From Flavobacteriales bacterium (GTDB lineage: Bacteria > Bacteroidota > Bacteroidia > Flavobacteriales > Flavobacteriaceae): DNA of 64,000 bases. Of this stretch, positions 8,048 to 16,971 are shown piece after piece. The stretch spans positions 40,892 to 104,891 of the forward strand of contig JAFLBS010000011.1 of assembly GCA_017303755.1 (NCBI GenBank), given 5' to 3'. How positions within the stretch are numbered: position 1 is the first letter of the stretch; every line of letters begins with the position of its first letter. The position numbers were made by a program, and so were the translations under genes. The notes beneath the pieces were generated by a model. It had not been told where the DNA came from and did not search any database. It was given only the letters and a program-made list of their open reading frames with translations.

Positions 8048-8347
8048 GCAGACCGCCTTATCGCTGTTCAGTAATGAAGAGAGGAAAGTCCGGACACCAA
8101 AGAGTAGCATATTGGGTAACGCCCAACCGTTGAAAGGCGAGGACAAGTGCAACAGAAAGTATGTACAGGTTAAGCTGTAGTGAAACCAGGTAAACTCTAT
8201 GCGGTGAAATTTCAAGTATATCGACATTTAAGGGTTACTCGTCCGTTGTCGAAGGGTAGAAAGATGGATTCCGAGAGTAATTTCGGAACTAGATAAATGA
8301 TAAGGCATTTTCGTAAGAAAGTGACAGAATCCGGCTTATAGGTCTGC
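8048..8347 (+). ncRNA. rnpB: RNase P RNA
   Basis: This is the catalytic RNA that removes 5' leaders from tRNA precursors. It is about 300 nt. The 5' end GCAGACC (8048-8054) pairs exactly with GGTCTGC (8341-8347) to close helix P1. The universal GAGGAAAGTCCGGACACC core is at about 8080-8100, and ACAGAATCCGGCTTATAG lies near the 3' end. A run of nine T follows at 8348 and probably ends transcription. Both small open frames across this region are overlaps of the RNA and its repeat, not genes. Confidence 0.96.
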
Positions 8348-8362
8348 TTTTTTTTTATACAA

Positions 8363-8453
8363 ATTAGATAATTAGATGCATAGATAATTAGACAGAACTT
8401 GTTATTTTTCCTAAAAAAATCTAATGGTCTAAAATTCTAATAATCTATGAAGT
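8363..8453. repeat. Word-repeat hairpin (TTAGATAA / TCTAAT words)
   Basis: A left arm of repeated TTAGATAATTAGA words (8363-8392) faces a right arm of their reverse complements (TCTAAT, TCTAAA, TCTAAT, ATCTA; 8411-8453). It lies between the convergent rnpB and rsmD ends. Confidence 0.65.
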
Positions 8454-9005
8454 CTAAGTTTCTTCAGTTCCCAATTCATAAAACGAAAAGACCGAACCAC
8501 CATAATTTCTGTCAAACGAAAAATGGTCTAAATGATTGAGTTTGGTGTGTTTTGAATGTTCAACAATCAACATTCCTTCCTCGTCTAATAGTTCGTTTTC
8601 AAAAACCTTCAGTATCAGTTTTTCAAAGTTTTTTTGCTCCATTCCGTAGGGCGGATCTGCAAAAATAATATCGTAAGAAGCTTTGTGTTTTTCCAGAAAA
8701 GAAAACACATCACTTCTGATTGCGGTAATGTCAAAATCAAACTCGGTTGCTGTTTGTTTGATGAATTTGATGCAACCAAAATCGCCATCCACACATACAA
8801 TTGGAGTGGCACCACGTGATGCAAATTCGTAACTGATGTTTCCAGTTCCTGAGAATAAATCCAATATTTTTAATTCAGAAAAATTGAAATGATTGTTGAG
8901 TACATTAAACAACGCTTCTTTACTCATATCGGTTGTAGGGCGAACGGGAAGATTGCGTGGTGGACTAATGCGTCGGCCTTTGTATTTACCAGATATGATT
9001 CTCAC
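8454..9005 (-). CDS. rsmD: 16S rRNA (guanine(966)-N(2))-methyltransferase
   Basis: The enzyme methylates G966 (E. coli numbering) of 16S rRNA in the assembled small subunit, using SAM. The 183-residue protein starts MRIISGKYKGRRISPP, has RPTTDMSKEALFNVL, the SAM-binding DLFSGTGNISYEFASRGA and the catalytic DPPYG. All of these are typical of RsmD, and the length is normal. The start overlaps the end of the DUF3822 gene by 4 bp, an arrangement common in Bacteroidota that suggests translational coupling. Confidence 0.95.
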   Translation of the reverse strand: MRIISGKYKGRRISPPRNLPVRPTTDMSKEALFNVLNNHFNFSELKILDLFSGTGNISYEFASRGATPIVCVDGDFGCIKFIKQTATEFDFDITAIRSDVFSFLEKHKASYDIIFADPPYGMEQKNFEKLILKVFENELLDEEGMLIVEHSKHTKLNHLDHFSFDRNYGGSVFSFYELGTEET

Positions 9006-9808
9006 GAGTGTAAAAGTATAAAGTGTTCGCGTTTCTCTCTGTCGGAAAATTGATTCTGAATCGACGACACATCATACAATTGAACGTTTCGTATGTATTT
9101 GTATGCGATAGAGAAATACTCGTCTTCTGAAGTACAGTCGCCAATGATTTCCAGTTTGAAATTCTCTGGATTTAATTGCAATTGCTCAGCAGTAAAAAGA
9201 ATGTAATAGATGAAATCTTCAGGAGTTTTGTAATCGAACGAGTTAAAGAACAATAGTTTTTGGTTTTGAATCACGATAATTTCAAAATGACTTTCACTTT
9301 TGTGAACAAACATCTTGCGTTCATCATTATTTTTGGAAATATCCAACAATTTCGAAACCAATATAGTGTTGGCGTGTTTGTAATCAAACGAACCAAATTT
9401 ATCAATAAAGAAGTTGTTCATGTTGACGTACGGAATGTACACATTGTTCATGTCGTAACTTCCTACTTTATCAAACGTAAAAAAATCAGTATCGAACACT
9501 TTGGTATTGTACTGTAAATAGCTTCCCAAATAATCAGCATCGAAAAGAGCTGTTGGAACAAAGGTTGATAAATTATTACTGTGAATGACTGAGATTTCGT
9601 CGTATTTATTCAACAACTCCGGATTCTCACTAAAAACCAAAGAATACAAATCGTTGATGTTGGCACTTCGTTGAAACGCATCAAAGTGAATGTTTTTCAA
9701 AGCAATCGGTTTCTCCGATAAAGTGTCAACTATACAAAAACTAAAGCCATTCAATGAAACTTGAATGACTAGTTTTTTATAGGTTTTATCAGTGATTGCT
9801 GTATTCAA
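9002..9808 (-). CDS. DUF3822 family protein
   Basis: The 268-residue protein matches in layout the Bacteroidota-specific DUF3822 family, which has an actin/hexokinase-like ATPase-related fold by prediction in the literature as I recall it; no function is known. No signal peptide or membrane segment is visible. Characteristic parts are LVIQVSLNGFSFCIVDT at the start and EIIGDCTSEDEYFSIAYKYI near the end. It is fixed upstream of rsmD in many relatives, with a 4-bp overlap here, so an accessory role in rRNA modification is possible but is inferred from position only. Confidence 0.85.
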   Translation of the reverse strand: MNTAITDKTYKKLVIQVSLNGFSFCIVDTLSEKPIALKNIHFDAFQRSANINDLYSLVFSENPELLNKYDEISVIHSNNLSTFVPTALFDADYLGSYLQYNTKVFDTDFFTFDKVGSYDMNNVYIPYVNMNNFFIDKFGSFDYKHANTILVSKLLDISKNNDERKMFVHKSESHFEIIVIQNQKLLFFNSFDYKTPEDFIYYILFTAEQLQLNPENFKLEIIGDCTSEDEYFSIAYKYIRNVQLYDVSSIQNQFSDREKREHFILLHS

Positions 9809-9818
9809 ATTGTTGTAT

Positions 9819-12242
9819 TTATCGTAAGCTTGCGCCTAATTCGGTTTCTAAATTTTGTTTGATTTTACCGATGGTTTTATCAATTTGTGCATCAGTCAGA
9901 GTTTTCGTAGCATCTTGAATAACAAAACTAACCGCGTATGATTTTTTACCCTCGGGTAAATTTTTACCTTGATACACATCGAATAAATTCACTTCTTTTA
10001 ATAGTGATTTTTCCGTTTGATTGGCAATGTTGTAAATCGACTCAAAACTTACTTTTTCATCTACCAATAAAGCTAAATCTCTACGAACTTCTGGGTATTT
10101 TGAAATGTCTTGAAACTTGATTTTTAATGAAATTAATTTTAATACTAAATCCCAATTGAAATCGGCAAACAAAACCTCTTGCTTAATGTCAAATTCTTTT
10201 AAGATTGATTTTTTGATGATACCAAATTCAACCAAAGTATCGTTTCCAGAAGCAATCGCAATTCCCTCAGCAAAAATATCAGATTCTACTGGTTTAGAAA
10301 CGGTTTTGGTCAATCCTAAACGAGTTAAAATCGCATTGATGTATCCTTTAAACAAGAAGAAATCGGTTGGTTTTACAGCGGTATTGGTCCATGATTCACC
10401 ACTTCTGTTTCCAGAAAGGAATAAGGTTAAGTGTTTCTTCTCTGTATTTCCGGATAATAATTTATGGTACGATTTACCAAATTCAAACAATTTTAAATCC
10501 GAATTTCTACGGTTGATGTTGTATGAAATAGCTTCCAATCCAGAGAATAAAAGCGATTGACGCATTACCGATAAATCATTGCTCAATGGATTTAAGATGT
10601 TGACATTGTAATCTTCTTTCAACATTGCCGATAACTTGATGTAATCAGGAGTTGTCAAAGAATTCGCCATCATTTCGTGGAAACCATTAGAATTCAACTG
10701 ACTTGCTACAATGTTCTGAATTTTATAATCTTCGTTGCGAGGCGAATTGGCAACAGTTGCATTTAATTTTTTTGAGAATTCAATGTTGTTGTAACCATAA
10801 ACGCGAAGAATTTCTTCAATGACATCAATTTCCCGTTGAACATCAACTCGATAGGAAGGAATGATTAATCCCAATCCAGCATCAGTAACACTGTTCACTT
10901 TAATATCAAGAGAAGCGAGTATTTTTTTGATGGTTTCTTTTGGCAAATCTTGACCTATGATTTTTCGTGCTTTATCAAAATTCAAAAACACAGCAAAATC
11001 TTCTATTTTCTTTGGATAAAAATCAACAGGATCAGACGTAATTTCACCACCAGCTACTTCTTGAATCAACATTGCGGCACGTTTTAAAGCGTAATCCGTT
11101 AGATTGATATCAATTCCTCTTTCAAAACGGAACGATGCATCAGTACTTAGACCATGGCGTTTAGCGGTTTTTCTGATGCTAATCGGATTGAAATACGCAC
11201 TTTCCAAAAAGATGGAAGTAGTCGAATCAGAAACACCTGAATTTTTTCCACCAAAAACACCTGCAATACACATTGGGCCATTTTCGTCGCAAATCATTAA
11301 ATCTTCTTCGTGAAGTGTACGCTCTATATCGTCTAAAGTCACAAATTTAGTTCCAGCAGCAACAGTTTTTATAATTACTTTTCCATTGATTTTGGAAGCA
11401 TCAAAAGCGTGTAAAGGTTGGCCAAAGTCGTGAAGTACGTAATTGGTAACATCAACAATGTTGTTTTTCGGAGTCAATCCAATCGATTTTAAACGGTTTT
11501 GCAGCCATTCAGGGGAAGGTTTTACTTTTACACCCGAAATAGTTACTCCGCAATAACGTGGAGCTAATTTAGAATCCACCACATCAACATCAATTTTCAA
11601 AGTTCTTTTGTCTACACGAAATGCAGAAACTGAAGGTGTGATTAATTCAACATTTTTATTTTTTAATAATAAGCTCGCTCTTAAATCGCGCGCTACACCA
11701 TAATGCGACATGGCATCAGCACGATTCGGAGTAAGACCAATTTCGAATACTTCGTCGTTTTCAATTTTTAATACTTCGGCTAAAGTAGTTCCAGGTTTGA
11801 TTTTTTTGTCTAAGACCATAATTCCGTCGTGACTGTCACCCAAACCTAATTCGTCTTCAGCACAAATCATTCCGTGACTTTCTTGACCGCGAATTTTACC
11901 TTTTTTGATTTCGAATTCGTTTCCGTCTTTATCGTATAGTTTTGTACCAATAGTAGCAACAGGCACTTTTTGTCCCACAGCAACATTCGGCGCGCCACAT
12001 ACAATTTGAACTGGAGTTCCATCGCCTAAATTAACTGTAGTAACTTTCAAACGATCGGCATCAGGATGTTTTTCGCACGTCATTACTTCACCAACTACAA
12101 TTCCGAGTAATCCACCTTTAACTGATTGAAAAGGTTCAACTATTTCTACTTCCAAACCTAAGTCGGTAAGCATAGCAGAAGTTTCTTCTGAAGGTAATTC
12201 TATTTTTAAAAATTGTTTTAACCAGTTGTATGAAATGCGCAT
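9819..12242 (-). CDS. pheT: Phenylalanine-tRNA ligase beta subunit
   Basis: This is the beta subunit of the alpha2-beta2 enzyme that charges tRNA-Phe. The 807 residues show the standard order: N-terminal MRISYNWLKQFLKIELPSEE, the OB-fold tRNA-binding domain (~40-150, with KHPDADRLKVTTVNLGDG and CGAPNVAVGQKVPVA), the B3/B4 editing region, B5 (~400-470), the synthetase-like core, and the C-terminal anticodon-binding fold (FQDISKYPEVRRDLALLVDE). The frame is open upstream to 12305, but the promoter at 12265-12294 would then lie inside the gene, and the conserved N terminus begins at 12242. pheS is not in the window. Confidence 0.96.
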   Translation of the reverse strand: MRISYNWLKQFLKIELPSEETSAMLTDLGLEVEIVEPFQSVKGGLLGIVVGEVMTCEKHPDADRLKVTTVNLGDGTPVQIVCGAPNVAVGQKVPVATIGTKLYDKDGNEFEIKKGKIRGQESHGMICAEDELGLGDSHDGIMVLDKKIKPGTTLAEVLKIENDEVFEIGLTPNRADAMSHYGVARDLRASLLLKNKNVELITPSVSAFRVDKRTLKIDVDVVDSKLAPRYCGVTISGVKVKPSPEWLQNRLKSIGLTPKNNIVDVTNYVLHDFGQPLHAFDASKINGKVIIKTVAAGTKFVTLDDIERTLHEEDLMICDENGPMCIAGVFGGKNSGVSDSTTSIFLESAYFNPISIRKTAKRHGLSTDASFRFERGIDINLTDYALKRAAMLIQEVAGGEITSDPVDFYPKKIEDFAVFLNFDKARKIIGQDLPKETIKKILASLDIKVNSVTDAGLGLIIPSYRVDVQREIDVIEEILRVYGYNNIEFSKKLNATVANSPRNEDYKIQNIVASQLNSNGFHEMMANSLTTPDYIKLSAMLKEDYNVNILNPLSNDLSVMRQSLLFSGLEAISYNINRRNSDLKLFEFGKSYHKLLSGNTEKKHLTLFLSGNRSGESWTNTAVKPTDFFLFKGYINAILTRLGLTKTVSKPVESDIFAEGIAIASGNDTLVEFGIIKKSILKEFDIKQEVLFADFNWDLVLKLISLKIKFQDISKYPEVRRDLALLVDEKVSFESIYNIANQTEKSLLKEVNLFDVYQGKNLPEGKKSYAVSFVIQDATKTLTDAQIDKTIGKIKQNLETELGASLR

Positions 12243-12264
12243 AATAATTGTTTTTTTGAGAGTG

Positions 12265-12294
12265 CAAAGATAGCGATAATTCGACAAACTACAA
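12265..12294 (-). promoter_or_regulatory. Promoter of pheT
   Basis: TTG (12294-12292), 19 bp, TATCTTTG (12272-12265), 22 bp upstream of the chosen ATG. Confidence 0.75.
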
Positions 12295-12390
12295 TTGCAT
12301 TGCAAATGTGTTTTATCGTTTTTTTAAATACTGTTTCTGCAGTAATTTACAGATTTAAAAGTAAATTTTGGGTAAAATAGTTACTAATTA

Positions 12391-13224
12391 TTATTTTTTT
12401 GGAGCAAAATCTTTTAATGCTTCAGGATTTGCTAATGCTACGTAAATTCCAAAACCAATTGCAGTTAAAATAATCACTAAAATATATCCTAAAAGCGTTA
12501 AGCCTATAATTGCCAATACTCGTAAAATAATTCTTTTTGTTGAATGATTGGCGTAAAATCCTTTAAAAAACCAAAAGAGTATTATGGGAATGAGTAGTAA
12601 AGAAATCTGAGTTATTTTAAAGAACACTTGAGGATTGTCTCTTGTGAAAAATAGAATCGGGAAAACCAAGATCATGCTCGATAAAGTATAACAAGATACA
12701 ATATAACAATTCATGACAATGTGTTCGTAGTAATTTTGTCCCCATTTTCTAAATGCTATTTTCGTAGTTATAGCAAACAAAGGAACCAATAATAGCATAA
12801 AAATTGAGTTATAACTTGCCAAAAACGACATTATATCGGCATTTAATTTGGCATTAAGATCCATATTTTCACTATTGTAATAGGCAGTCATTACCTCAGT
12901 AATCCCTAAAATTTTGTACGAAATAAAAGTGGAAATTCCGCTAAGAATAAAAACAAGTAAAACGGGTTTGTAATGGTTTACACGATTACCTTCAATGAAT
13001 TCTCGTGCTGTTTTTCCTGGATTTTGAAGGATTTTTTTTATCGAATAGAAAAGCCCTTTGTTGGTGTGTAAAAGTGTGTACTGTAACTCATCGATTACAT
13101 ATTTTCTATCAATTCTTTTATATTTCTTTTGTCCGCATGAACTGCAAAAATTATCTACTATTATAGCAGTACAGTTGGGACAGGTTTTCTGAATTGGTTC
13201 TAATGTTTCTAATGTCTCTGTCAT
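12391..13224 (-). CDS. DUF3667 family membrane protein with zinc ribbon
   Basis: The 277-residue protein has an N-terminal zinc ribbon, CPNCTAIIVDNFCSSCGQ (C-x2-C ... C-x2-C), then a conserved amphipathic stretch with LLHTNKGLFYSIKKIL and NPGKTAREFIEGNRVNHYKP. About five membrane segments follow. This combination is the DUF3667 family, common in Bacteroidota and of unknown function. It is separated from pheT by about 150 bp that show only the pheT promoter, and it may be co-transcribed with the gene at 13298-14209. Confidence 0.85.
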   Translation of the reverse strand: MTETLETLEPIQKTCPNCTAIIVDNFCSSCGQKKYKRIDRKYVIDELQYTLLHTNKGLFYSIKKILQNPGKTAREFIEGNRVNHYKPVLLVFILSGISTFISYKILGITEVMTAYYNSENMDLNAKLNADIMSFLASYNSIFMLLLVPLFAITTKIAFRKWGQNYYEHIVMNCYIVSCYTLSSMILVFPILFFTRDNPQVFFKITQISLLLIPIILFWFFKGFYANHSTKRIILRVLAIIGLTLLGYILVIILTAIGFGIYVALANPEALKDFAPKK

Positions 13225-13297
13225 TGGGCTTACACTATTTTTGTTTTGAAGGATTTGTATCTTTAAAAAGGGTTTTATTTTTTAATTCAAACGAACA

Positions 13298-14209
13298 TTA
13301 ATGTGGTAAGATCATGAACGATTTATTATCAGGATTAAATACATGAAAATAGCCAGAATTGGAAGAATTTGTAATCAAAACTCCGTCGAGAGGAAAAGTT
13401 GTACTTTCAGAATTTACTACTATTGAAGTCGCTTTTTTTATACTTTTAATGTTGAGTAAACCATCATACGCTTTCTTCAGCATTAAATCGTATACATTTT
13501 TTTCAGCGTTAAAGAAGTAAATTAATACTGCTGAGCGTGTTCCATCTGCATTATCGAGCAAAACAGAGAAATCACTTTGACCATCATTATTAAAATCACC
13601 ATAAACTACTGATTTGTTGTAGCGTCTAAAATCTTCTGGTAAGCGAAAATCGTCATTACTATTGATGAAACTTTCTTCTATCGTTGCTTTTACACCAGCA
13701 TCAAATTCGATTTTTTCGGGTTTAATGGGTTCGGGTTTGAAGTTTTTGAATTCTGATTTTCGAACAAAATCACCTTTTGCCATGTAACCAACGGGCATAT
13801 CCGAAAACATAATGGGTTTGCTGGCATAAACGGCAACATAATCGTTTCTAATTTCACGAGCAACTAAAGTAGGATCAATTTCAATGTTGCTGGTTGAGTC
13901 GACTTCTTTAGTGTAAATTTTGGTTCCAAAACGTAATTTATGAATGGTGTTGTAAGGCGCAAAGTTGGGAGTTCTTCTCACTTCACCCACTTCTTTAACT
14001 ACATAGTTTTCAACAGCATGAAAACCATATTTTTCTAAAGTGTCGGTTTTGGTATTTCCATCAGAATAATCAAAATCATCTTCTTTAGCCGAAGTAGTAA
14101 AAGTTTCTAAAATGGATTCCTTTTTGATGAATTTGTAAGCAACAAAAAAAGCAATCAAAACAAGAAGGGAAATGATGATGTATTTTTTATACTTACTGAT
14201 GAGTTCCAT
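13298..14209 (-). CDS. Membrane-anchored protein with SH3-like and repeat-type beta segments, function unknown
   Basis: The 303 residues begin with one membrane anchor (~10-28). The exported part has a segment resembling a bacterial SH3 domain (~60-155, EVRRTPNFAPYNTIHKLRFG and YVAVYASKPIMFSDMPVGYM). It then has a segment with VVYGDFNNDGQSDFSVLLDN (~200-250), an Asp-rich loop like those of FG-GAP/EF-hand-type calcium sites. I do not recognise a named family. Position between DUF3667 and the bestrophin gives no clear functional hint. Confidence 0.7.
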   Translation of the reverse strand: MELISKYKKYIIISLLVLIAFFVAYKFIKKESILETFTTSAKEDDFDYSDGNTKTDTLEKYGFHAVENYVVKEVGEVRRTPNFAPYNTIHKLRFGTKIYTKEVDSTSNIEIDPTLVAREIRNDYVAVYASKPIMFSDMPVGYMAKGDFVRKSEFKNFKPEPIKPEKIEFDAGVKATIEESFINSNDDFRLPEDFRRYNKSVVYGDFNNDGQSDFSVLLDNADGTRSAVLIYFFNAEKNVYDLMLKKAYDGLLNIKSIKKATSIVVNSESTTFPLDGVLITNSSNSGYFHVFNPDNKSFMILPH

Positions 14210-14279
14210 TAGGTTTTATTTGATGTTATTCTAATTCAAAAATAGAATTAAGATTGGAATTTACAAAGCGAATTACAAC

Positions 14280-15143
14280 TTATATTAATTCTTCTACGTG
14301 CTTTTTAATATTGCTTGCAATTTTTCCTGTTGGTAAATCATTAGCGTCAGTTCCGAATGGATCTTCGATTTCTTCTGCAATGAGTTCCAAACTAGCCAAT
14401 ACATAAAAAATAAAAATCACTACCGGAATGGTATAATATCCCAAACTAAAAACGTATCCAAAAGGCAATGTCATCACATAAAAAAAGATGAATTTTTTGA
14501 TGAATGCACTATAGGAATAGGGAATAGGAGTGTTTTTGATTCGCTCACAAGCACCACAAACATCAGTAAATGATTGTAATTCTGTATTCAAAATAATCAA
14601 TTGGTCACCCGAAATTTTTCCTGATTGATGCAAATCATTTATCTTATGAAAAATCATTTGTGCTACTTGATTTGGACGGTGTTTATGATGGTCAATTTCC
14701 AAATCCAATCCTTCAAATAACATTTTACTCGTTTCTTCATTGCGCAAATGTTTGGCTAAAATCGAAGCATAACTTGGGATGATTTTTCTAAAATAATGAC
14801 GATCATTTTCGTCTTTTAAAATTGCAGAAAGCTTGATGGCCAAATTACGACTGTTGTTTACCAATGAACCCCAAAGTTTACGTCCTTCCCACCAACGATC
14901 ATAAGCTGTGTTGGTTCTGTAAGCTAATAATAAGGAAATCACAAAACCTAACATTCCATGCATCATGGTAATATTTTTCACATGACTTTGTTCGGATAGT
15001 TTCCAATACTCAATTTCTAAATAACCAATTATTCCCGAGTACAATCCGATGAAAATCATCATTGGTAATAATTGTCGGAATGTATCTGATTTGTGAAAAC
15101 GAAATATAAAAGTAATCCAGTCTTTTGGGTTGTATTGTACCAT
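14280..15143 (-). CDS. Bestrophin family ion channel
   Basis: The 287-residue integral membrane protein is of the bacterial bestrophin (UPF0187) type, a pentameric channel for chloride or other small ions. Visible features are FRQLLPMMIFIGLYSGIIGY, LGFVISLLLAYRTNTAYDRW (the conserved R-T-N-x-A-Y-x-R-W block after the second membrane helix), WGSLVNNSRNLA, and a late membrane pair with PFGYVFSLGYYTIPVVIFIF. ELIAEEIEDPFGTDANDLP near the end is the acidic stretch that binds calcium in animal bestrophins. It is divergent from the aldehyde dehydrogenase module. Confidence 0.93.
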   Translation of the reverse strand: MVQYNPKDWITFIFRFHKSDTFRQLLPMMIFIGLYSGIIGYLEIEYWKLSEQSHVKNITMMHGMLGFVISLLLAYRTNTAYDRWWEGRKLWGSLVNNSRNLAIKLSAILKDENDRHYFRKIIPSYASILAKHLRNEETSKMLFEGLDLEIDHHKHRPNQVAQMIFHKINDLHQSGKISGDQLIILNTELQSFTDVCGACERIKNTPIPYSYSAFIKKFIFFYVMTLPFGYVFSLGYYTIPVVIFIFYVLASLELIAEEIEDPFGTDANDLPTGKIASNIKKHVEELI

Positions 15144-15165
15144 ATTGTTGTAAAAAATTAACGCG

Positions 15166-15173
15166 CAAATATA
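15166..15173 (-). promoter_or_regulatory. -7 promoter element for the bestrophin gene
   Basis: TATATTTG followed by C on the minus strand, 22 bp upstream of the ATG; no TTG at the usual distance. Confidence 0.5.
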
Positions 15174-15237
15174 CTCAATTCTTAAATTCGGTAGAAAATA
15201 TAAATCGATTCTGATTCAATTGTCAATATCATTAAAA

Positions 15238-15280
15238 TTTAGCGTTATTTTTTTGATATGTATAATTAAATAACGCTAAA
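15238..15280. promoter_or_regulatory. 13-bp perfect inverted repeat between divergent genes
   Basis: TTTAGCGTTATTT (15238-15250) and AAATAACGCTAAA (15268-15280) are exact reverse complements with a 17-bp spacer. There is no flanking T-run, so an operator is likelier than a terminator. It lies between the bestrophin and aldehyde dehydrogenase promoters. Confidence 0.6.
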
Positions 15281-15293
15281 ATTTTCAACTTAA

Positions 15294-15329
15294 CAATTTT
15301 GTGCTATTAATTGTCAATTTTGTGCTATT
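15294..15329 (+). promoter_or_regulatory. Two 15-bp direct repeats, candidate AraC-family operator
   Basis: CAATTTTGTGCTATT occurs twice, at 15294-15308 and 15315-15329, exactly 21 bp apart (two helix turns). This is the geometry of AraC-type half sites, and it stops where the -33 box would be. The AraC gene at 17354-18277 is the obvious candidate binder. Confidence 0.65.
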
Positions 15330-15348
15330 CTTTTTTTGGATTTGAAAT

Positions 15349-15356
15349 TACTTTTG
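15349..15356 (+). promoter_or_regulatory. -7 promoter element for aldehyde dehydrogenase
   Basis: TACTTTTG, 23 bp before the ATG. No TTG is at 17-23 bp upstream, which fits activator-dependent transcription. Confidence 0.55.
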
Positions 15357-15379
15357 GATTGAACTAAAATTTAATAATT

Positions 15380-16882
15380 ATGAGTACAATACAAAGACCA
15401 CAATTAAAAGAGAAGTATGATAATTACATTAACGGAAAATGGACAGCACCTTCAACAGGACAGTATTTTGAAGTTGTTTCTCCAGTTGATGGAAAACCAA
15501 TGGCAAAAGCGGCACATTCGGCCAAATTAGACATTGAAATGGCAGTTGATGCTGCACACAATGCGTTCAAATCATGGAGCGAAACATCAGCAACAGAACG
15601 AAGTATTATGTTAAACAAAATTGCCGATCGAATTGAAGCTAATTTAGAGTACATTGCTGCTGTTGAAACGTTGGATAACGGAAAAGCAGTACGCGAAACT
15701 ATGGCCGCTGATATTCCGCTTGCAATTGATCACTTCCGTTACTTTGCTAGCGTCATTCGTGCTGAAGAAGGAACAATAACCGAATTAGATAAAGATACTG
15801 TTTCTATTATTGTAAACGAACCACTTGGAGTTATTGCGCAAATCATTCCGTGGAATTTCCCAATTTTAATGGCTACATGGAAATTGGCTCCAGCTTTGGC
15901 TGCTGGAAACTGTGTGGTTTTAAAACCAGCAGAAAGTACGCCAATATCCATTATGGTATTAATGGAATTGATCGAAGATTTGATTCCGGCTGGAGTTGTG
16001 AATATTGTCAACGGTTTTGGCGCTGAATTAGGTAGAACTTTGGTTACTAATCCGAAAGTGGCAAAAGCAGCATTCACAGGTTCAACAGCAACAGGTAGAA
16101 TGGTAATGCAATACGCAACCGAGAATATTATTCCGGTTACCTTAGAATTAGGTGGAAAATCACCAAATATTTTCTTTCCATCGGTTATGGATGAAGACGA
16201 CGAATTTTTAGATAAAGCCATCGAAGGTGCAGTACTTTTTGCCTTAAATCAAGGTGAAGTGTGTACGTGTCCTTCTCGTTTGTTGATCCATGAATCGATT
16301 TACGATACATTCATCGAAAGAGTACTGCAACGCGTCAAAGCCATTAAAGTCGGAAACCCATTGGATCCAACTGTAATGATGGGAGCACAAGCATCACAAA
16401 TTCAAAAAGACAAAATTTTATCGTACATCAAATTAGGTAAAGAAGAAGGAGCGGAAGTATTATGCGGTGGCGATGTGAATCATTTTGGTGATGATTTGGA
16501 TGGTGGTTACTACATTCAGCCTACACTTTTCAAAGGCCATAACAAAATGAGAATCTTTCAAGAAGAAATTTTCGGACCAGTTTTGGCGGTTACCACTTTT
16601 AAAACTACTGAAGAAGCGATTGAAATTGCCAACGATACTTTGTATGGATTAGGAGCTGGAGTTTGGACACGTGATGCTCACGAATTATACCGTGTGCCAA
16701 GAGCCATTCAAGCCGGACGAGTTTGGGTGAATCAATATCATGCTTATCCAGCTGGCGCGCCATTTGGAGGTTATAAACAATCGGGAATTGGTAGAGAAAA
16801 CCACAAAATGATGCTCGACCATTACCGTCAAACTAAAAATATGTTGATTTCGTACAACAAAAACAAATTAGGTTTCTTTTAA
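15380..16882 (+). CDS. NAD(P)-dependent aldehyde dehydrogenase
   Basis: The 500-residue enzyme oxidises aldehydes to carboxylic acids in the cytoplasm. The fold is marked by [42 protein letters not shown] (NAD loop), [14 protein letters not shown] (catalytic Glu) and [13 protein letters not shown] (catalytic Cys). The C terminus has [21 protein letters not shown]. It is closest in style to the acetaldehyde/ExaC-type group, which fits its neighbour: DUF779 genes commonly follow such dehydrogenases. A likely AraC operator lies just upstream, so induction by an aldehyde or alcohol is inferred. The exact substrate cannot be read from sequence. Confidence 0.94.
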   Translation: MSTIQRPQLKEKYDNYINGKWTAPSTGQYFEVVSPVDGKPMAKAAHSAKLDIEMAVDAAHNAFKSWSETSATERSIMLNKIADRIEANLEYIAAVETLDNGKAVRETMAADIPLAIDHFRYFASVIRAEEGTITELDKDTVSIIVNEPLGVIAQIIPWNFPILMATWKLAPALAAGNCVVLKPAESTPISIMVLMELIEDLIPAGVVNIVNGFGAELGRTLVTNPKVAKAAFTGSTATGRMVMQYATENIIPVTLELGGKSPNIFFPSVMDEDDEFLDKAIEGAVLFALNQGEVCTCPSRLLIHESIYDTFIERVLQRVKAIKVGNPLDPTVMMGAQASQIQKDKILSYIKLGKEEGAEVLCGGDVNHFGDDLDGGYYIQPTLFKGHNKMRIFQEEIFGPVLAVTTFKTTEEAIEIANDTLYGLGAGVWTRDAHELYRVPRAIQAGRVWVNQYHAYPAGAPFGGYKQSGIGRENHKMMLDHYRQTKNMLISYNKNKLGFF

Positions 16883-16910
16883 TCGATACTTTTTTGCCTC
16901 TAACTAAAAG

Positions 16911-16957
16911 TCCACGAATTTGAATTCAATTTGAATATTCTGTTCGTGGATTTTTTT
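16911..16957 (+). terminator. Terminator between aldehyde dehydrogenase and DUF779 gene
   Basis: TCCACGAA (16911-16918) pairs with TTCGTGGA (16943-16950), followed by seven T. It could reduce expression of the downstream DUF779 gene. Confidence 0.75.
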
Positions 16958-16971
16958 ACTACTTTTAAATT

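Noticed and set aside
7958-8227. Open frames on both strands across the rnpB region
   Set aside because: They translate the hexamer repeat and the RNase P RNA; no homology-like features.
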